Shown here in pieces: positions 36,250-47,272 of a stretch of 64,000 nt of DNA. A program made the translations under genes and the position numbers. Position 1 is the first letter of the stretch. Each line of letters opens with the position of its first letter. The notes below the pieces were generated by a model. It was given only the letters and a program-made list of their open reading frames with translations. It was not told where the DNA came from and did not search any database. Source of the DNA: Fomitopsis serialis (lineage: Eukaryota; Basidiomycota; Agaricomycetes; Polyporales; Fomitopsidaceae); assembly GCF_022376445.1 (NCBI RefSeq), contig NW_025955104.1, forward strand, positions 43,288-107,287. Direction: 5' to 3'.

Positions 36250-36984
36250 GACGCGAAAACAAGTGGCGAGTACTCGGAAGCTAGCCCTAACCCCTGCAAT
36301 CTCAGAAAGTCGGTAAATCGGAAAACTACGCCCCTACGGAAATAGCCGCCAGCCGCACTGCTGCCTGTCAAATATGGCAAGTGCAGTCTTGCCCACTGTT
36401 TTGTAGTGAAGCTCATCACCTGTGCAGTTGTTTTGGCATAGAGAGATCATGGGACAATTTTCAGAGTGCCGCAAAAATATTAAAGTAACATATGAGGCTG
36501 TATCTGTACAGTACGGCACTGTATGTGTGCCGTCACAGGCTGTTACGCGCAGAACACCTATGTCACACACGTGACACGTCCCAATGCGGTAAGCCAGGAC
36601 AGTCACGGTTCGATGCACTGCCTACTGTAACGGGCAAGGTCGACTCGGGCGGCCGTAGTGGCTGCGGTCGTGCGGAACAGGCGGAACAAGAACAGGAACA
36701 AAGGGGCCTCGTATACAGGTGTTGGAAAGGCGAAAGACTACACTACATGCTCACACGATGTATCTATGTGCTGACGTAAGCATGTGGCGGGCGCGCCCGT
36801 TACATGTAACCTCCCGCACCCGAATTTTCCGACTGAACAACACTACCGGTACATACAGATGGGCCACACCACAAATTAAGACATATTGAATGCTCAATAT
36901 TCAATCATCCCGTCGCATATTACTTTCTTCACTCTGACGAGAATTGTCGGTGCAGTGTTGTGGCTGATCGCGTCGCTTGAATCT

Positions 36985-37144
36985 CCGACGGGATGCCGAG
37001 CGCTCGTGCCGACAGTGAGCCCTCTGCTGTCGCGAGCACGATCACAGCTGGGCTCGCTGTCGGCGTTTGCCGGCGTCGAGCCTCGGAAAGCTGGACGGGA
37101 TAGCTGCCGGGATAGCTGCCCGGACAGCGAACTCTGAACGTCCC
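36985..37144 (-). repeat. right terminal inverted repeat
   Basis: Reverse complement of 36090-36249, ending ..CTGAACGTCCC before TATTGAC. Confidence 0.85.
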
Positions 37145-37146
37145 TA

Positions 37147-37687
37147 TTGACACACACTACCCGAATACCATTGGATGCATCCAGTATCGACGGAACCCCG
37201 TTCCATCATTGACCCTCGAATGTCTATCCAGAGCACACAACAGTCATACCGCTGTGCGTCCAATTCTCCACCATTTAGGAAATGGACATATGTTGTGCTA
37301 CATATGACCATTACTTAGTGGGCGCGACGCCGTTTCCCCACACCAGCGACGATTTTTCGACCTCCGTTCCGGCCATGGTCATTAATATTTAGCATCCTGA
37401 GATTGCAGAGTGAATCAGCGAAGTGGTATCACTGATGATGACGACCCTCACTCACGGCACTACGGAGATGGGGATCGCGAGGATGTCAATGGCATGTCGC
37501 CTCGAGTACCTCATTATCTCGACCCTGTGGCTACGCCTCTCCTTTCAAGTTGGCATTTGTCTCTTCAGCTGGCATGCTGGTACGTATCTCTACCACGTCC
37601 GTCTTCCAGTTGTCGAATTCTTGGAAGTTGTGCACAGTGCTATCAAAATACTCAATCATTCTCCACATTTTGACTCGGTCCATGATA
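37147..37687. other. intergenic, no gene seen
   Basis: Sequence between the mobile element and the 3' end of the F-box gene. Nothing recognisable. Confidence 0.4.
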
Positions 37688-39044
37688 TTATACGTACGTC
37701 ACTATACCTCGTCCATGCGAGTGTGGCATCTTCTGCCTGACGAGCTCGTCCCACCGATTGTGCCGTTCTCGGAGTGCTAAACCCATCCCAAACTGTTCAT
37801 CGCCAGATGCCCAACTGTCGTTATCATAGTGAATGCCTATACAGACGCCGCGCGATGCAATAGTACCGGAGAAGCGCTTCTCCTGCAGTATACTGTCCAA
37901 TCGCGCCAGGGCATCATCCCGTCCCATTGTCGTCAGCATTCCGTCCAAGTCATCGGCCATGTGGGCTGTCCGGACCACCAACATAACAGACATAGCCTGG
38001 AAGTGTTTCGAGACGATGTGAGACAAGATATGCGGGATCCAGGGCCACTCCGCAAAGGGGTGGTACAGCCAGATCGCCAACCTCCGCAGGTGGTCGTGGC
38101 GTGAAAAGTTGTAGTGTCGCGCTGTAGGCATGAAACAATCAGCCAAGTGGCGAGGTAGAAAACTGAGAAAACTTTCCAACCGTGGCATCAATGCTACCAT
38201 CGCGAACAGGAAAACGGGGATCAATATGGAGTGCAACCGTCTCTGCAGATGCGGAACTCGCATCCAGCACAGTCTGGCTTCTGCTGTTTGCCGATCGCGA
38301 GGATGGATCTACCTCGCCGACCACTCCAAGATTGAGAAAGCGTACTCGAGAAGCCCAGCTGATCTGCACAAAGAATTCTTCGACTGCTGGCGCAGCCCAT
38401 CGCACTTCAAGACCCTCCAGATTTGCACAGTTCAGTGGGAGAGAGACTGGGGAGACTTGCTGTTTCTGCAAGCAACTGACGTTGACGCACCATAGGGCCC
38501 TAAGCCTCGGGAGTGCTGACACGAGGCAGGACAGCTGGGCAACGCTCGACAAGGTGACTTTGCGGACGATCAGTGTGCCAATGGAGCCGAAAGCAGCGAG
38601 GTAGGCGATGTCCTCCCTTCGGACCGAGCCGGTGGTCCATTCAGCGTCTTGAATGGTGATCCTCCACAACGCGGGAGCTCTGTTCGCGAGCATGGCGGCA
38701 AACGTCCCCAAGTGCCGGATCGGTTGACGCTTCCCGGGAGAAGCACCCGATATGACGACCTGCCGAACGACCTCACGGAGGCGAGGTTTTGCGTGGAGTG
38801 TCTTGGAGAGCGAGAGAACGTCCTTCCTATCTCGTAGATGGATGCGTTGACGCAGATGGTACCACGTCAGGAAGTACCAGTCTTGGCATACGAGCGCGCA
38901 GGATGCAAGAGTGGACACATGCGGCTCGTCCGCCACGAAATGATGACTGATATCCCATCCCATCGCTATGTGGTTGATGATCCGCTCGCAGACTTCCACG
39001 GGAAGCTGCAGGGTCGAAGGACAGTGAGAGGAGCCCTCGGACAT
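37688..39044 (-). CDS. F-box-like protein
   Basis: Two exons, 39044-38198 and 38121-37688, joined by a 76-bp intron (GTAGCA..CTACAG), give 426 residues. The N-terminal LQLPVEVCERIINHI plus LASCALVCQDWYFLTWYHL is the agaricomycete F-box-like segment (residues about 12-70). The remainder is a leucine-rich, repeat-like region (LRALWCVNVSCLQKQ, RVRFLNLGVVGEVD) and a C-terminal segment with RHDHLRRLAIWLYH. F-box proteins recruit substrates to SCF ubiquitin ligases through Skp1; this family is hugely expanded in mushrooms and individual targets are unknown. The donor at 38197 was chosen because it keeps frame into the exon reading RHYNFSRHDHL. Confidence 0.8.
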
Positions 39045-40619
39045 TGCGGCTGTACTGTATTACACATGCGTAACCTTTTTCAGTACCCGCGTCCACTGGA
39101 CAGTGACACTTACATCGGCTCGACTCTATCCATTTCGTTGAAATGAGAAATGCGCGGCCACGTCGTGTCGGTCGTCGGTTCGCGAGGTATGGACGACCGT
39201 CTGTGGCCACAACGCTAAAGCGCGATTTCAGTAATGATATTCATTGGCGAAAGCGGAGTCGTACCTCACAAGGACTTCTGGGCTCTTGGCGTACTGCAAA
39301 AACTCCAAAGTGAACGAAGGGGACAGAGCAGGGACAGCGAAAGCAATGATAAGTGATGTACGTGTACATGTGACGTGTGGTTGTAATCTCCCGTAGGCAA
39401 ACCACAAACACGACCTCTTTGACCGGGGGAGGGAGGGCGTAGTGCGGCTAACCGGCTAAAAACACGCCAGTCAGGCCTATAGAAACCCTTGCGAACCTTG
39501 AGCCGGTGAATAGGATGCTGATTGATGATCAAGGTGGACCACAGAGACGTGGGATCGATGCTGCGCAGGGTCCTGAACCGGGGAAGGGCACACGCAGGCC
39601 AGTTCCGCATTCAATTCAGTGCCAGCGAGATATATGTGTATCGTGTCTCTAGGATGCGTCGCAACCAGTTCATTTGGCCACATACACATCAAGACATGGG
39701 CTAAACCTCGGCACTGTGCGGTCGCGGGGTCAACACAACACTCCGGCAAGACGAGGAACATGCGGACGCTCATACCTGGCCAGTACTACCCAGCCTCATC
39801 ATGACTTCTTCATCTCTTCGAGCGCCAGCATAGTCGTAGAGATTCGACCGCCCCACTTGACATATCGACACTCATGCATCCCGAGTTGGCGTAATCGTTG
39901 CGACGGCTCTGCGCAGTGCCAGCCGGCGCGAATGGGATACACAGGCTCGGACTCCGATGCCTGCTGTTCATGCCCCGTCTCCGCGTGCGCGAGGCTGTGC
40001 AGTTACCAGGTCGAGCGCGATGCGAACATTGAGCAGAGATGAGTAAACATCGGTGTTGGATGGGCGTACGTTCCAAAAGGGGACGAGATGTGGTCAATAT
40101 GAACGATAGCCACATAGCATGACATCTGCATTCAGCAAATACGACCTCAGCGAAGCCATACGAATTGAGCGGTACCGGACGACACACCAGTGATGCGCTC
40201 ATTCGGAATTTCGACTGACGCCTCAAATAACAGGTAGACGAGGCAAACGAAGGACTGTACCTATTCATACGCATGTAAATATGCCAGAGGCATGCGCGGA
40301 CGTGATACATATCAACACGGAGCATGCGCACATACACGAAGGTAATCAACTTGCCCTGTTGTGGAGATATGCGACACGCAGTGATTGGCCATTTGAGACA
40401 TACCTGTAACGGGCCACACTTGCGTCCCACTGCCCATGATGGCAAACTTGTGTCGTTGTAGCTGCGTCGTTGTACAAATTTATGAAACCCCGGAAGTGAA
40501 CGTCTCGACAGCAATCATTGCTCTTTATATTCCTTGCAACATCGAGTGGCAAGTGAGATACAGTAGGTGTTTGCAGAGGTGAACGATCCGAGACCGAGTT
40601 ATAGGGGTGTCGTAACCAG
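39045..40619. other. long intergenic region
   Basis: A 234-codon open frame on the minus strand (39810-40514) is rich in Cys, Arg, Ser and His and matches nothing. I treat it as chance. No repeats or RNA genes recognised. Confidence 0.4.
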
Positions 40620-41588
40620 TTACGCATAAAACTTGCGGTTCGGGTTCGGGCCAAACAGATTGTTCCGGATTTCAGGCAACATCTGGACGAAGGACATGAG
40701 GCCAACAGGACAAACGTCGACTGTCACGATGCTGGACGTACCCTATCCTCCAATAGTCTCAACCGCTCATCAAGGGTGTTGTCGATGGTGATGCGCGAGG
40801 TCCCGCTCACAAGCTTCACACCACCGGCACTGTAGCGCAGAGGTCGCAATGAGCAACCCTGCAGCAATTGTGTGCACAAAGACTCACAGATCCTTGCTGA
40901 GTGTTCCCTCTACCGTGACAGAGACCGTCCGCCCGCTGATCTCGATGTACTGCTTCGAGGCGCCATCCGCCGCGCGGGCGACGATCTCGACGTCCGTCTC
41001 GCGCGCGTGGACGGTGACATCTGGCTCGAGCTGCTGGAGGAAGCCCTGCACGATTACGCCCTCGAGGAACTGCACGTAGCGCGACTCGTCCTGCGCGAGA
41101 TCGTTAACAAGCTCGCGCGCGGAGAGGAAGAGGTCCTGGAGGTGCTCCTCGCGCTGCTGCAAGAGCCGCAGTCGGGATTTGTTCGTCAGGGTGGATTGTG
41201 CACTGGGTGTACGCCGTGGTCAGTAAAAGACCGGCGGTTAGAGTGCACCACATACATCTTCTGCGCAACCTCCGCACCCTTACGCTTCTTCTCGTACTGC
41301 GCGTCGATGGCTTGCTGCTCCTGCTTCACCAGCTTCGCCTAGACTCGCTCTAGGCTTCAACACGCGTCCAATGCATTACAATGGGGGACGCACCTTCTCA
41401 ATCGCAAACTCCTCGTCGGCCTTCACGCGAATCTCTCGCGCCTTTTCCAACGCCTCCTGCCTGATGAAGGCCACCTGGCCACAGCAACAGCGTCATGAGT
41501 CGGTCCATCTCGTCGTGCAACGTAGCGAGCACACCATCTTGTTCATCTCCGTGAGCACTTCATCATCGTTGAGCGGTCTTGTTGCCAT
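40620..41588 (-). CDS. VMA4: V-type proton ATPase subunit E
   Basis: Six exons (descending), 41588-41535, 41474-41394, 41338-41256, 41202-40888, 40829-40742 and 40682-40620, give 227 residues, the family length. The N-terminal half is a long charged helix (NKMVAFIRQEALEKAREIRV, KGAEVAQKIAQSTLTNKSRL) that with subunit G forms the peripheral stalk. The C-terminal globular part has LEGVIVQGFLQQLEPDVTV, GVKLVSGTSRITIDNTLDER and ends GPNPNRKFYA. The subunit links the V1 and Vo sectors of the vacuolar proton pump (family knowledge). It is single and intact. It is 362 bp downstream of the aminotransferase on the same strand. Confidence 0.95.
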
Positions 41589-41949
41589 CGTAGTGAGTTT
41601 GTGTGATAGTCAGTGATCCTAGTCGAGAGTTGGTCGCACGGAAACACTGAGCTGTGGCTGAGGGGCAGGGCTGAAGTCATCGCCATATCCGGGAGTGTAA
41701 GCGCTCGTTGTATCACCGGCGCGACCGTCCTCTCTTTGCAACGACCATCATGACACGAACGACTGTGAACAACACGTTCCTACAATCGTGCTTTACTACT
41801 GAAAGGACTAGAAACAAGGAGGTACGAGTTCTGTTGTACAGGTAATGCGTTAACTTGATCTCCAAGAATATTTCCTGGTAGCCACAGTATGTCGCGGTTA
41901 ACTTCATTCCTACGCATGCAGGGAACTGACTTCGACTGCTTCGGACTAG

Positions 41950-43622
41950 TTAATCCGCGAAGAAGCGCTTGAGAGCTCTCCCGAGCGTCGATAGACCTGT
42001 CGTCATGATCTCCTCCGTCCCGCAATAAGTCAGGCGGAAATAATTCAATCGCTGTTGAGTCGCAATAGTTGAGCGGAACGAGCAGGAGATGCGCAAGACT
42101 CTACTCACGTCCTCAATATTATCTTCGGGATCACCATACTGCGCGTCTGAGTCTACTTTGAAGATGGACGCGGGCATCACCACCAGACCTTCGTCAAGGC
42201 ACGTGTCGAACAACTCCTCCATTAGCTGCTTGCAATTCGTGCGAGGAGCCTTCAATCCCTCAGCGCCCGCGATGCTTTTTCGGTATCTGGGATGTTTGCT
42301 GATACGGATACGCGTCCAGACGAACATGCCGGCTTCCGGCGCGATCGCCTCCGCAAGGCCAGTAGTGGCGACTTCTTTGGCGAACAAGTCGAGGAAGAAG
42401 TCGCAGCGGCGCTTGTACTCCATCCCGAGACCGCGTACCCACTTGTCGAACCCCGGTAGCTGCCACCCTTCTGGACCTAGGAGCTCGCTGAGGAACATCT
42501 GGCCGAACGCGTGGGGGTGCTGGCTGGATGCGTCCGTGAGAGCGACTAGCTGCTCGTGGAACTGCGCGCTGGACGTTATCCACCCGAGCCGCGTGCCCGG
42601 AGCGATGACCTTGCTGAATGAGTCGACCCGGACGACACGTTCATCTACATCCATTGACAAGAAGGACGGGGTGAATGTCGTATCTGCGGCAGAATTTGAC
42701 GGGAACTGCAAGAAGTAGTACGGATCTGCAAAACTCGACATCCTCAGGGGAAGTCAGCCCGTATGAATAGGTTTTGCTCACCGTCTTCGATAATGATGAG
42801 GTCGAATCGCTGAGCAAGCTCATAGATCTTCCTGCGCCGCTCTATACTCAACGTCGAACCTGTCGGATTTTGTCCACATCTACGCGTGGATGGTCAGTCA
42901 CACGCACGATGCTCTGCCCCGTCGTTGATACTGACGGGATGGTATAGAGAACATGCGGTCTTGGTCCTCGCGTGGCGTCCCAATTCACCATGATCTTCTC
43001 CAACTGTTCCGGAAGCATTCCTCCGTCGTCCATCCTTACTGGTACCCATTTGATTCCTTGCGGGATGGCCGCTTGGACGAGCGCGCTGAACGTGAACTCG
43101 TCCGCGAGGAAGTGGTCCCCAGGATTCCCGAACAACCGGAAGCACTTTGTGACAGCATCTCCGTTCCCGAGCGTCAAGGTTATGACGTGATTCGGCGGGT
43201 GGTGGTACGCGTGCGCGAGCTCTGAGACTGCCCTCTGCGTCTCGACGTGCCCGGCCCCGTTCGTGTACTGCATGGCCTTCTTGACAGGGAGGACAGAAGG
43301 CCCGTCGCGCGTCGCGCTGATTACTTGCGTTGCCGTGTTGGAGCCCTCTGTCTTCCAGGCTGCGACGGGGTCGTCGCCCCAGGGAGAGGCGATCTCAAAC
43401 GACACTTTTTTGATTGGGTAGAGTGTGTTTGGAGGATCGCCTGCGTCATGAGGGTCGTTCGTGAGGACCACTATTATGTCTCGTATTACGAACTGACAGA
43501 CCGTTGGCTAGAGACACCATATTTGGCTTGCGCGAAGCAAGTCGCCAGATCTCTTTCATGGCCGTAGGTTTGCGGAGACGCGCTTCCGCGGAGAGGTGGT
43601 GGGACAGATCAATGTTAGCCAT
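41950..43622 (-). CDS. Aro8-type aromatic/aminoadipate aminotransferase (PLP, fold type I)
   Basis: Exons 43622-43502, 43440-42936, 42879-42782, 42725-42109 and 42051-41950 give 480 residues. Signatures: SLANGGDPPNTLYPI near the N-terminus, LTLGNGDAVTKCFRLF (cofactor pocket), LYTIPCGQNPTGST spanning intron 2, LIIIEDDPYYFLQF and VDSFSKVIAPGTRLGW with the PLP-binding Lys. The C-terminal lobe has APEAGMFVWTRI. Enzymes of this group transaminate aromatic amino acids, kynurenine or 2-aminoadipate (family knowledge); which one cannot be decided. The donor of intron 2 is GTCAGT at 42935, the only choice that restores the CGQNPTG loop. A TATATAAG box lies about 85 bp upstream. No N-terminal targeting peptide is evident, so probably cytosolic. 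Confidence 0.93.
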
Positions 43623-43701
43623 TGTCCGCGGTAGTTCGTCTGCGGCGATAGTGAAGTACGTGGGGTTTGAGGGCGTTGGTCGCTGAGACTCGGTGCGTTG
43701 T

Positions 43702-43711
43702 TCTTATATAC
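43702..43711 (-). promoter_or_regulatory. TATA box of the aminotransferase gene
   Basis: TATATAAG on the minus strand about 85 bp before the ATG at 43622. It implies that the in-frame codons just upstream of that ATG are untranslated leader. Confidence 0.55.
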
Positions 43712-44889
43712 AAGATTGGCGCGAGCTCGTCTCCAGACTCCGGCGAGATCGCAGAATATGACTGGTGGCGTGTCAGTCGCTTGACAGGACCATCAGTCGG
43801 TGGTTTGCACTGGTGGGTAGATCGATAGACAGCGAGAAATATACATCTTCGTCCCGTTGCTAAAGCCGGATCAGGTGAACCCTACGGCAATCCGCGAATT
43901 GTGCCTTGATTTGGTGCATGAGGCTGAGACCAAGAGCTCTGCAGGTTCACGAGTCGGATCAGGGAGCAGATACCGGGTGCGAATGCGCCTCAATGTGTCA
44001 TCGAGCTTGCTTATCTCACGGGGCTGGCCTAGCTTGACTGTCTACACTCCGCGAAACTGGTGGCATCTCCGTGACAATGACGATGATGGTTTGACGCGGT
44101 GTGTTAGCGAACGTTGTAAGCATGAAGCGGTGGACTTGCAGAAGGCATCCCCGTCGCGACTTACATATGATGCAGGCGGCTGAGTGGCGTGTTATAGGAC
44201 GAATGGCTAGGCATCCATGGTTGGTGGCTAGTGAGTAGCTATAGCCGGTGATGGTTTGTCCTGAAGCTGCATTGCTGGTCACTAAATGGTTCGCGCGTTA
44301 CAGTAATGAATTTGCTGTTCCCGATCGTATGAGACACGCGCACTTACCCCTCTCCAGCAACATGAGGACCGCGCGAGACCCACAATCACGGTGGGACCCA
44401 GGGTACGATCAGACTTGCAGGACGATTACCGCCTTCGCTTCTGGTGTTATCCAATTGGTGCACGACAAGGGGCTGGACATGTTCATGCCGATTATGCGGA
44501 CTGATGACTACGAAATCGGTGCATGGCGTTTGACTCGATAACTGGATTATATTGCGAGTCGGCGAAATAGAGTATGCAATACAGTAGAACCGGTACCAGA
44601 GAGTGATGAAAAGCAATGCGGAAAAGAGTGTGTACATATAGTATCAAGACGACAAGATCAGAGGGACTGAGATTGTCTATGGGCTACAAGCAGGGTATGA
44701 CAAATGAGCGGCGAGAAGAGAACGTACACGAGTCATACATCAGTCGACCGTCCAGCAGCGATGAAACATCGTAGCGACATAAAATAAGCTGAGAGCTCCA
44801 TGTGAACGGCAGTTGTGGTGCACGACCAGCGCGCATCTGTATGTTCGACTTGCGGTGCCAACGACCCGAACCCCCTATTCCAAAGGACT
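43712..44889. other. intergenic, no gene seen
   Basis: Frames of about 60-108 codons without features on either strand. Confidence 0.4.
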
Positions 44890-45195
44890 CTACTGTTCCA
44901 ACAACTTGAGCTCTAGATCTTCAAGGGTGCCAAAGATATTGGGAAACTTCTCGAGCAGATCTTGAGCCAGTTCCGGGCGTTCCTTAAGGAGTTCCTGCAG
45001 ATCTTGGATGACGTGCCAGAGCTTAGTGGGATCGCTGGCCTCTTGCTGAGCGTCGGTTGGGGTAGAAAGAGACAGAACGGGACAATTCGCGAACAGATTG
45101 ATAGCAATTTCAGGGCGTTCCTCGACGAGCTTCTGCACGTCTCTTAGAACGGCCAAGGCCTGGGCAGGATCGCAGGGGGTTTGACTGTCGGTCAC
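44890..45195 (-). CDS. small helical protein or 3' exon with two internal repeats
   Basis: A 100-residue acidic frame built of two similar units: VLRDVQKLVEERPEIAINL and VIQDLQELLKERPELAQDLL, each followed by a hydrophobic-Pro segment (FANCPVL, LEKFPNIF). Each unit predicts a helical hairpin. The frame has no ATG at its left end (it opens with GTG) and continues upstream to a TAA that ends the next ORF. It is therefore likely a 3' exon, perhaps of the gene at 45256-45591. No family recognised. Confidence 0.5.
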   Translation of the reverse strand: MTDSQTPCDPAQALAVLRDVQKLVEERPEIAINLFANCPVLSLSTPTDAQQEASDPTKLWHVIQDLQELLKERPELAQDLLEKFPNIFGTLEDLELKLLEQ

Positions 45196-45255
45196 GGGAT
45201 AACGACGACTAGTAGGAAGACCATGGGTTAGTATGAGATGCGCGGAGGAGTGATT

Positions 45256-45640
45256 TTAGTAAAAGACCCACGCATCGCATTTCAGGCTATGCCTTCGTGC
45301 ATTCTCTTTCCTCGTACCGAGCGGATGTTCCTTTCCGCACCAAGGGCATCGCCAGGTAAACTTCCAGCCGTGTTGGTCTATGATATGTCGGAAGACCGAT
45401 ATCGTCTGGATTTCCCTGAATTCCCTACGATGGCCATCCGGCCAAGGGCAACGGTGTGGTTCATGGATCCCGTGAGCGGAGGCTAGGTGTGCCGCGACCC
45501 CTTTCACCGTCGGCGTCACAATTACCGTGCACCCGTAGAGCCTGCAAGGAAACGGTGTCTTATAATCAGAGACTTCTGACTTCTCTGCCACGAGAATAGG
45601 CGCGTTTGGATCGTTGTGACTACTATCTGAGAGTCTATAG
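45256..45640 (-). CDS. small Cys/His-rich (zinc-finger-like) protein or exon
   Basis: The frame encodes CRLYGCTVIVTPTVKGVAAH followed by HLASAHG, then HRCPWPDG, FRHIIDQHG, RCPWCGKEHPLG and ENARRHSLKC. The paired Cys and His residues suggest two degenerate C2H2 fingers that bind zinc. The open frame extends upstream of the first GTG to about 45640 without an ATG and meets possible acceptors (CTATAG, CTCTCAG), so at least one 5' exon is missing from my model. Stop TAA at 45256. Neighbour 44890-45195 is in the same strand and frame 58 bp downstream. Nucleic-acid binding is possible but only inferred. Confidence 0.5.
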
Positions 45641-47272
45641 AAGCGTTTTCAGCGGGAAGGACTGGACGCTAAGGATATCACACGTACCCCTGACTGTTAC
45701 CGGAATGTGAGGCCATTATCGCACGATCGAGTTTAGCAGGGTTCACGGTAATGCAAAGGAAAGGCTGCAGTAGAAGAGATGTGAAAGAATATGGTTCAGT
45801 CGAAACCGAACGCTCTAGTAGGGGAGGAGCGAGTCCATGCCGCACCGCTCATGAGTCCATTAAATATGCGAGCACTAGCTATCGCGATGCGCAGAGGACA
45901 ATGGTCGCGATGGGAGACGCACTTGATCACGGTATGAATGCGCAGAAGCGTCGTCTGGCGGGTGGCCACATCCAGATTGGGGATTCTTCTTGTAGCCAAT
46001 CATGGCAGATTGAACCTCGAGGCTTCGTCCATTGTCCCAATAATTAACAGCCCGGCGGAGACGGACAGACGCCAGCTGACACGCTCCGCCGCGAACAATG
46101 ATATTGCAAAGCAACCAAACGGCAAAATTGCCATTTAGGGGACGCCGTGCGGCGGCCCAGCTAGGTGGCTTTGTATTCCGGCTGTGTGCACGTGTCTGCA
46201 TAGCAACGAGGGCCCTGTTTCGAGTGGCGAAAGAGGCCTAGGGTTCTTCGGTATGGTTCGCGTACTTTTTGGGACGACAATGCGCGCGCTGACGGGACGA
46301 ACGACGAAGGTGGCCAGTGACGTTGAATCACGGCCAGGCGGGTGTCCTTCATTCATCACGAGGCTTCACGAGGACCGGAGGCGTCGTTGGTTGTTTGGAG
46401 TTGCGTGGCCCGACTACAGTCAAGGACCGTCGGCGAACAACTGCTCTGCGAAGGCGATCTCTGCTGGAAGAGCCGTCCGTATCACGGTCCCGCGAGGGCG
46501 GTGCGATGCCTGACACAGTCCTAGTCTTGTCTTTAATTTGCGTCATTTTAGGGGGTTTTTCTTGCGTTACCCATTGACTTGCCGGCGCGTCATGCCAATG
46601 GCGAGTGCCAAACTGTGAGGCATAAATTATCAATAGCGACAAGGACGACTGATGAATAGTTGGTTCTTCAAAACAATCACCTCAGCGTAGATTCTTGGTG
46701 CAATGCCTTCCAGGCGAACCCAATGTCGGATCCACGTCGCGCTACTAGGCATCCGGACTCGTCGTGACGTCCGTCGGAACTTTGTGCGCAGTTCTCTCAT
46801 GTAAACCACTGTTCGCTCAATGCCAGTGGTTCGGAGCCGTACTGGTTGTTCTGCTACGCGTGAGCAAAGCATTACTCACTGGTAGGCAGCGCTCAGTGAG
46901 GCTACATCGATCATTGAATTCCGTCCGCAAAGTGCAAGACATGACCGATTGTAAGTCAAGCGTAGAATTTGCTCCTCCTCACTACAGTTGAAGCGGTGAA
47001 CGAGAAACAAAAACGAGCTGAAGCCGGATCGTGATGCATTGAAGTTGATGATGAGAAAAACTACGGACGCTCTGATAGAACTGTATTTCGTCGACCACGT
47101 GACCATAAAAGCAAAGTTCGACATGCGAGGATAGATAAAAAAAAAATGACATATGATATCAGGAAAGCGTGAGCATGAATGAAGGCAATTACATGCATGT
47201 ATCACTGTGGCGAAGGGAGAAGCCTATTTCAGAGAACCAAACCAACCAGGGACTGCTGCTAGATTGTGAGAT
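45641..47272. other. intergenic, no supported gene
   Basis: Several frames of 75-110 codons, none with family features. It may contain an unrecognised 5' exon of the zinc-finger-like gene. Confidence 0.35.

Larger units (their letters stand above)
36090..37144. mobile_element. 1,055-bp non-autonomous DNA transposon (MITE-like) with 160-bp terminal inverted repeats
   Basis: 36090-36249 and 36985-37144 are inverted copies, identical as far as I can align them by eye. Termini read GGGACGTTCAGAGTTCGC.. and ..GCGAACTCTGAACGTCCC. TA dinucleotides flank both ends (36088-36089 and 37145-37146), which could be a TA target duplication of the Tc1/mariner type. TATT on both sides, with one unpaired A, is also possible. 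The inner 735 bp contains no frame over about 95 codons and no transposase motif. The outer repeats contain a short internal direct repeat, GGCAGCTATCCCG. Mobility would need a transposase from elsewhere. Confidence 0.85.

Noticed and set aside
36057..36316. Similar translated frames at both ends of the inverted-repeat element (RDVQSSLSGQLSRQLS)
   Set aside because: They are simply the two inverted DNA arms translated; no protein is implied.
39810..40514. 234-codon open reading frame on the minus strand
   Set aside because: Cys/Arg/Ser/His-rich composition, no family resemblance, no promoter or splice context; long chance frames are expected in GC-rich DNA.
20244..43622. Kynurenine-pathway cluster (dioxygenase plus Aro8-type aminotransferase)
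   Set aside because: The two genes are 21 kb apart with many unrelated genes between; chance proximity is more likely, and the aminotransferase need not use kynurenine.
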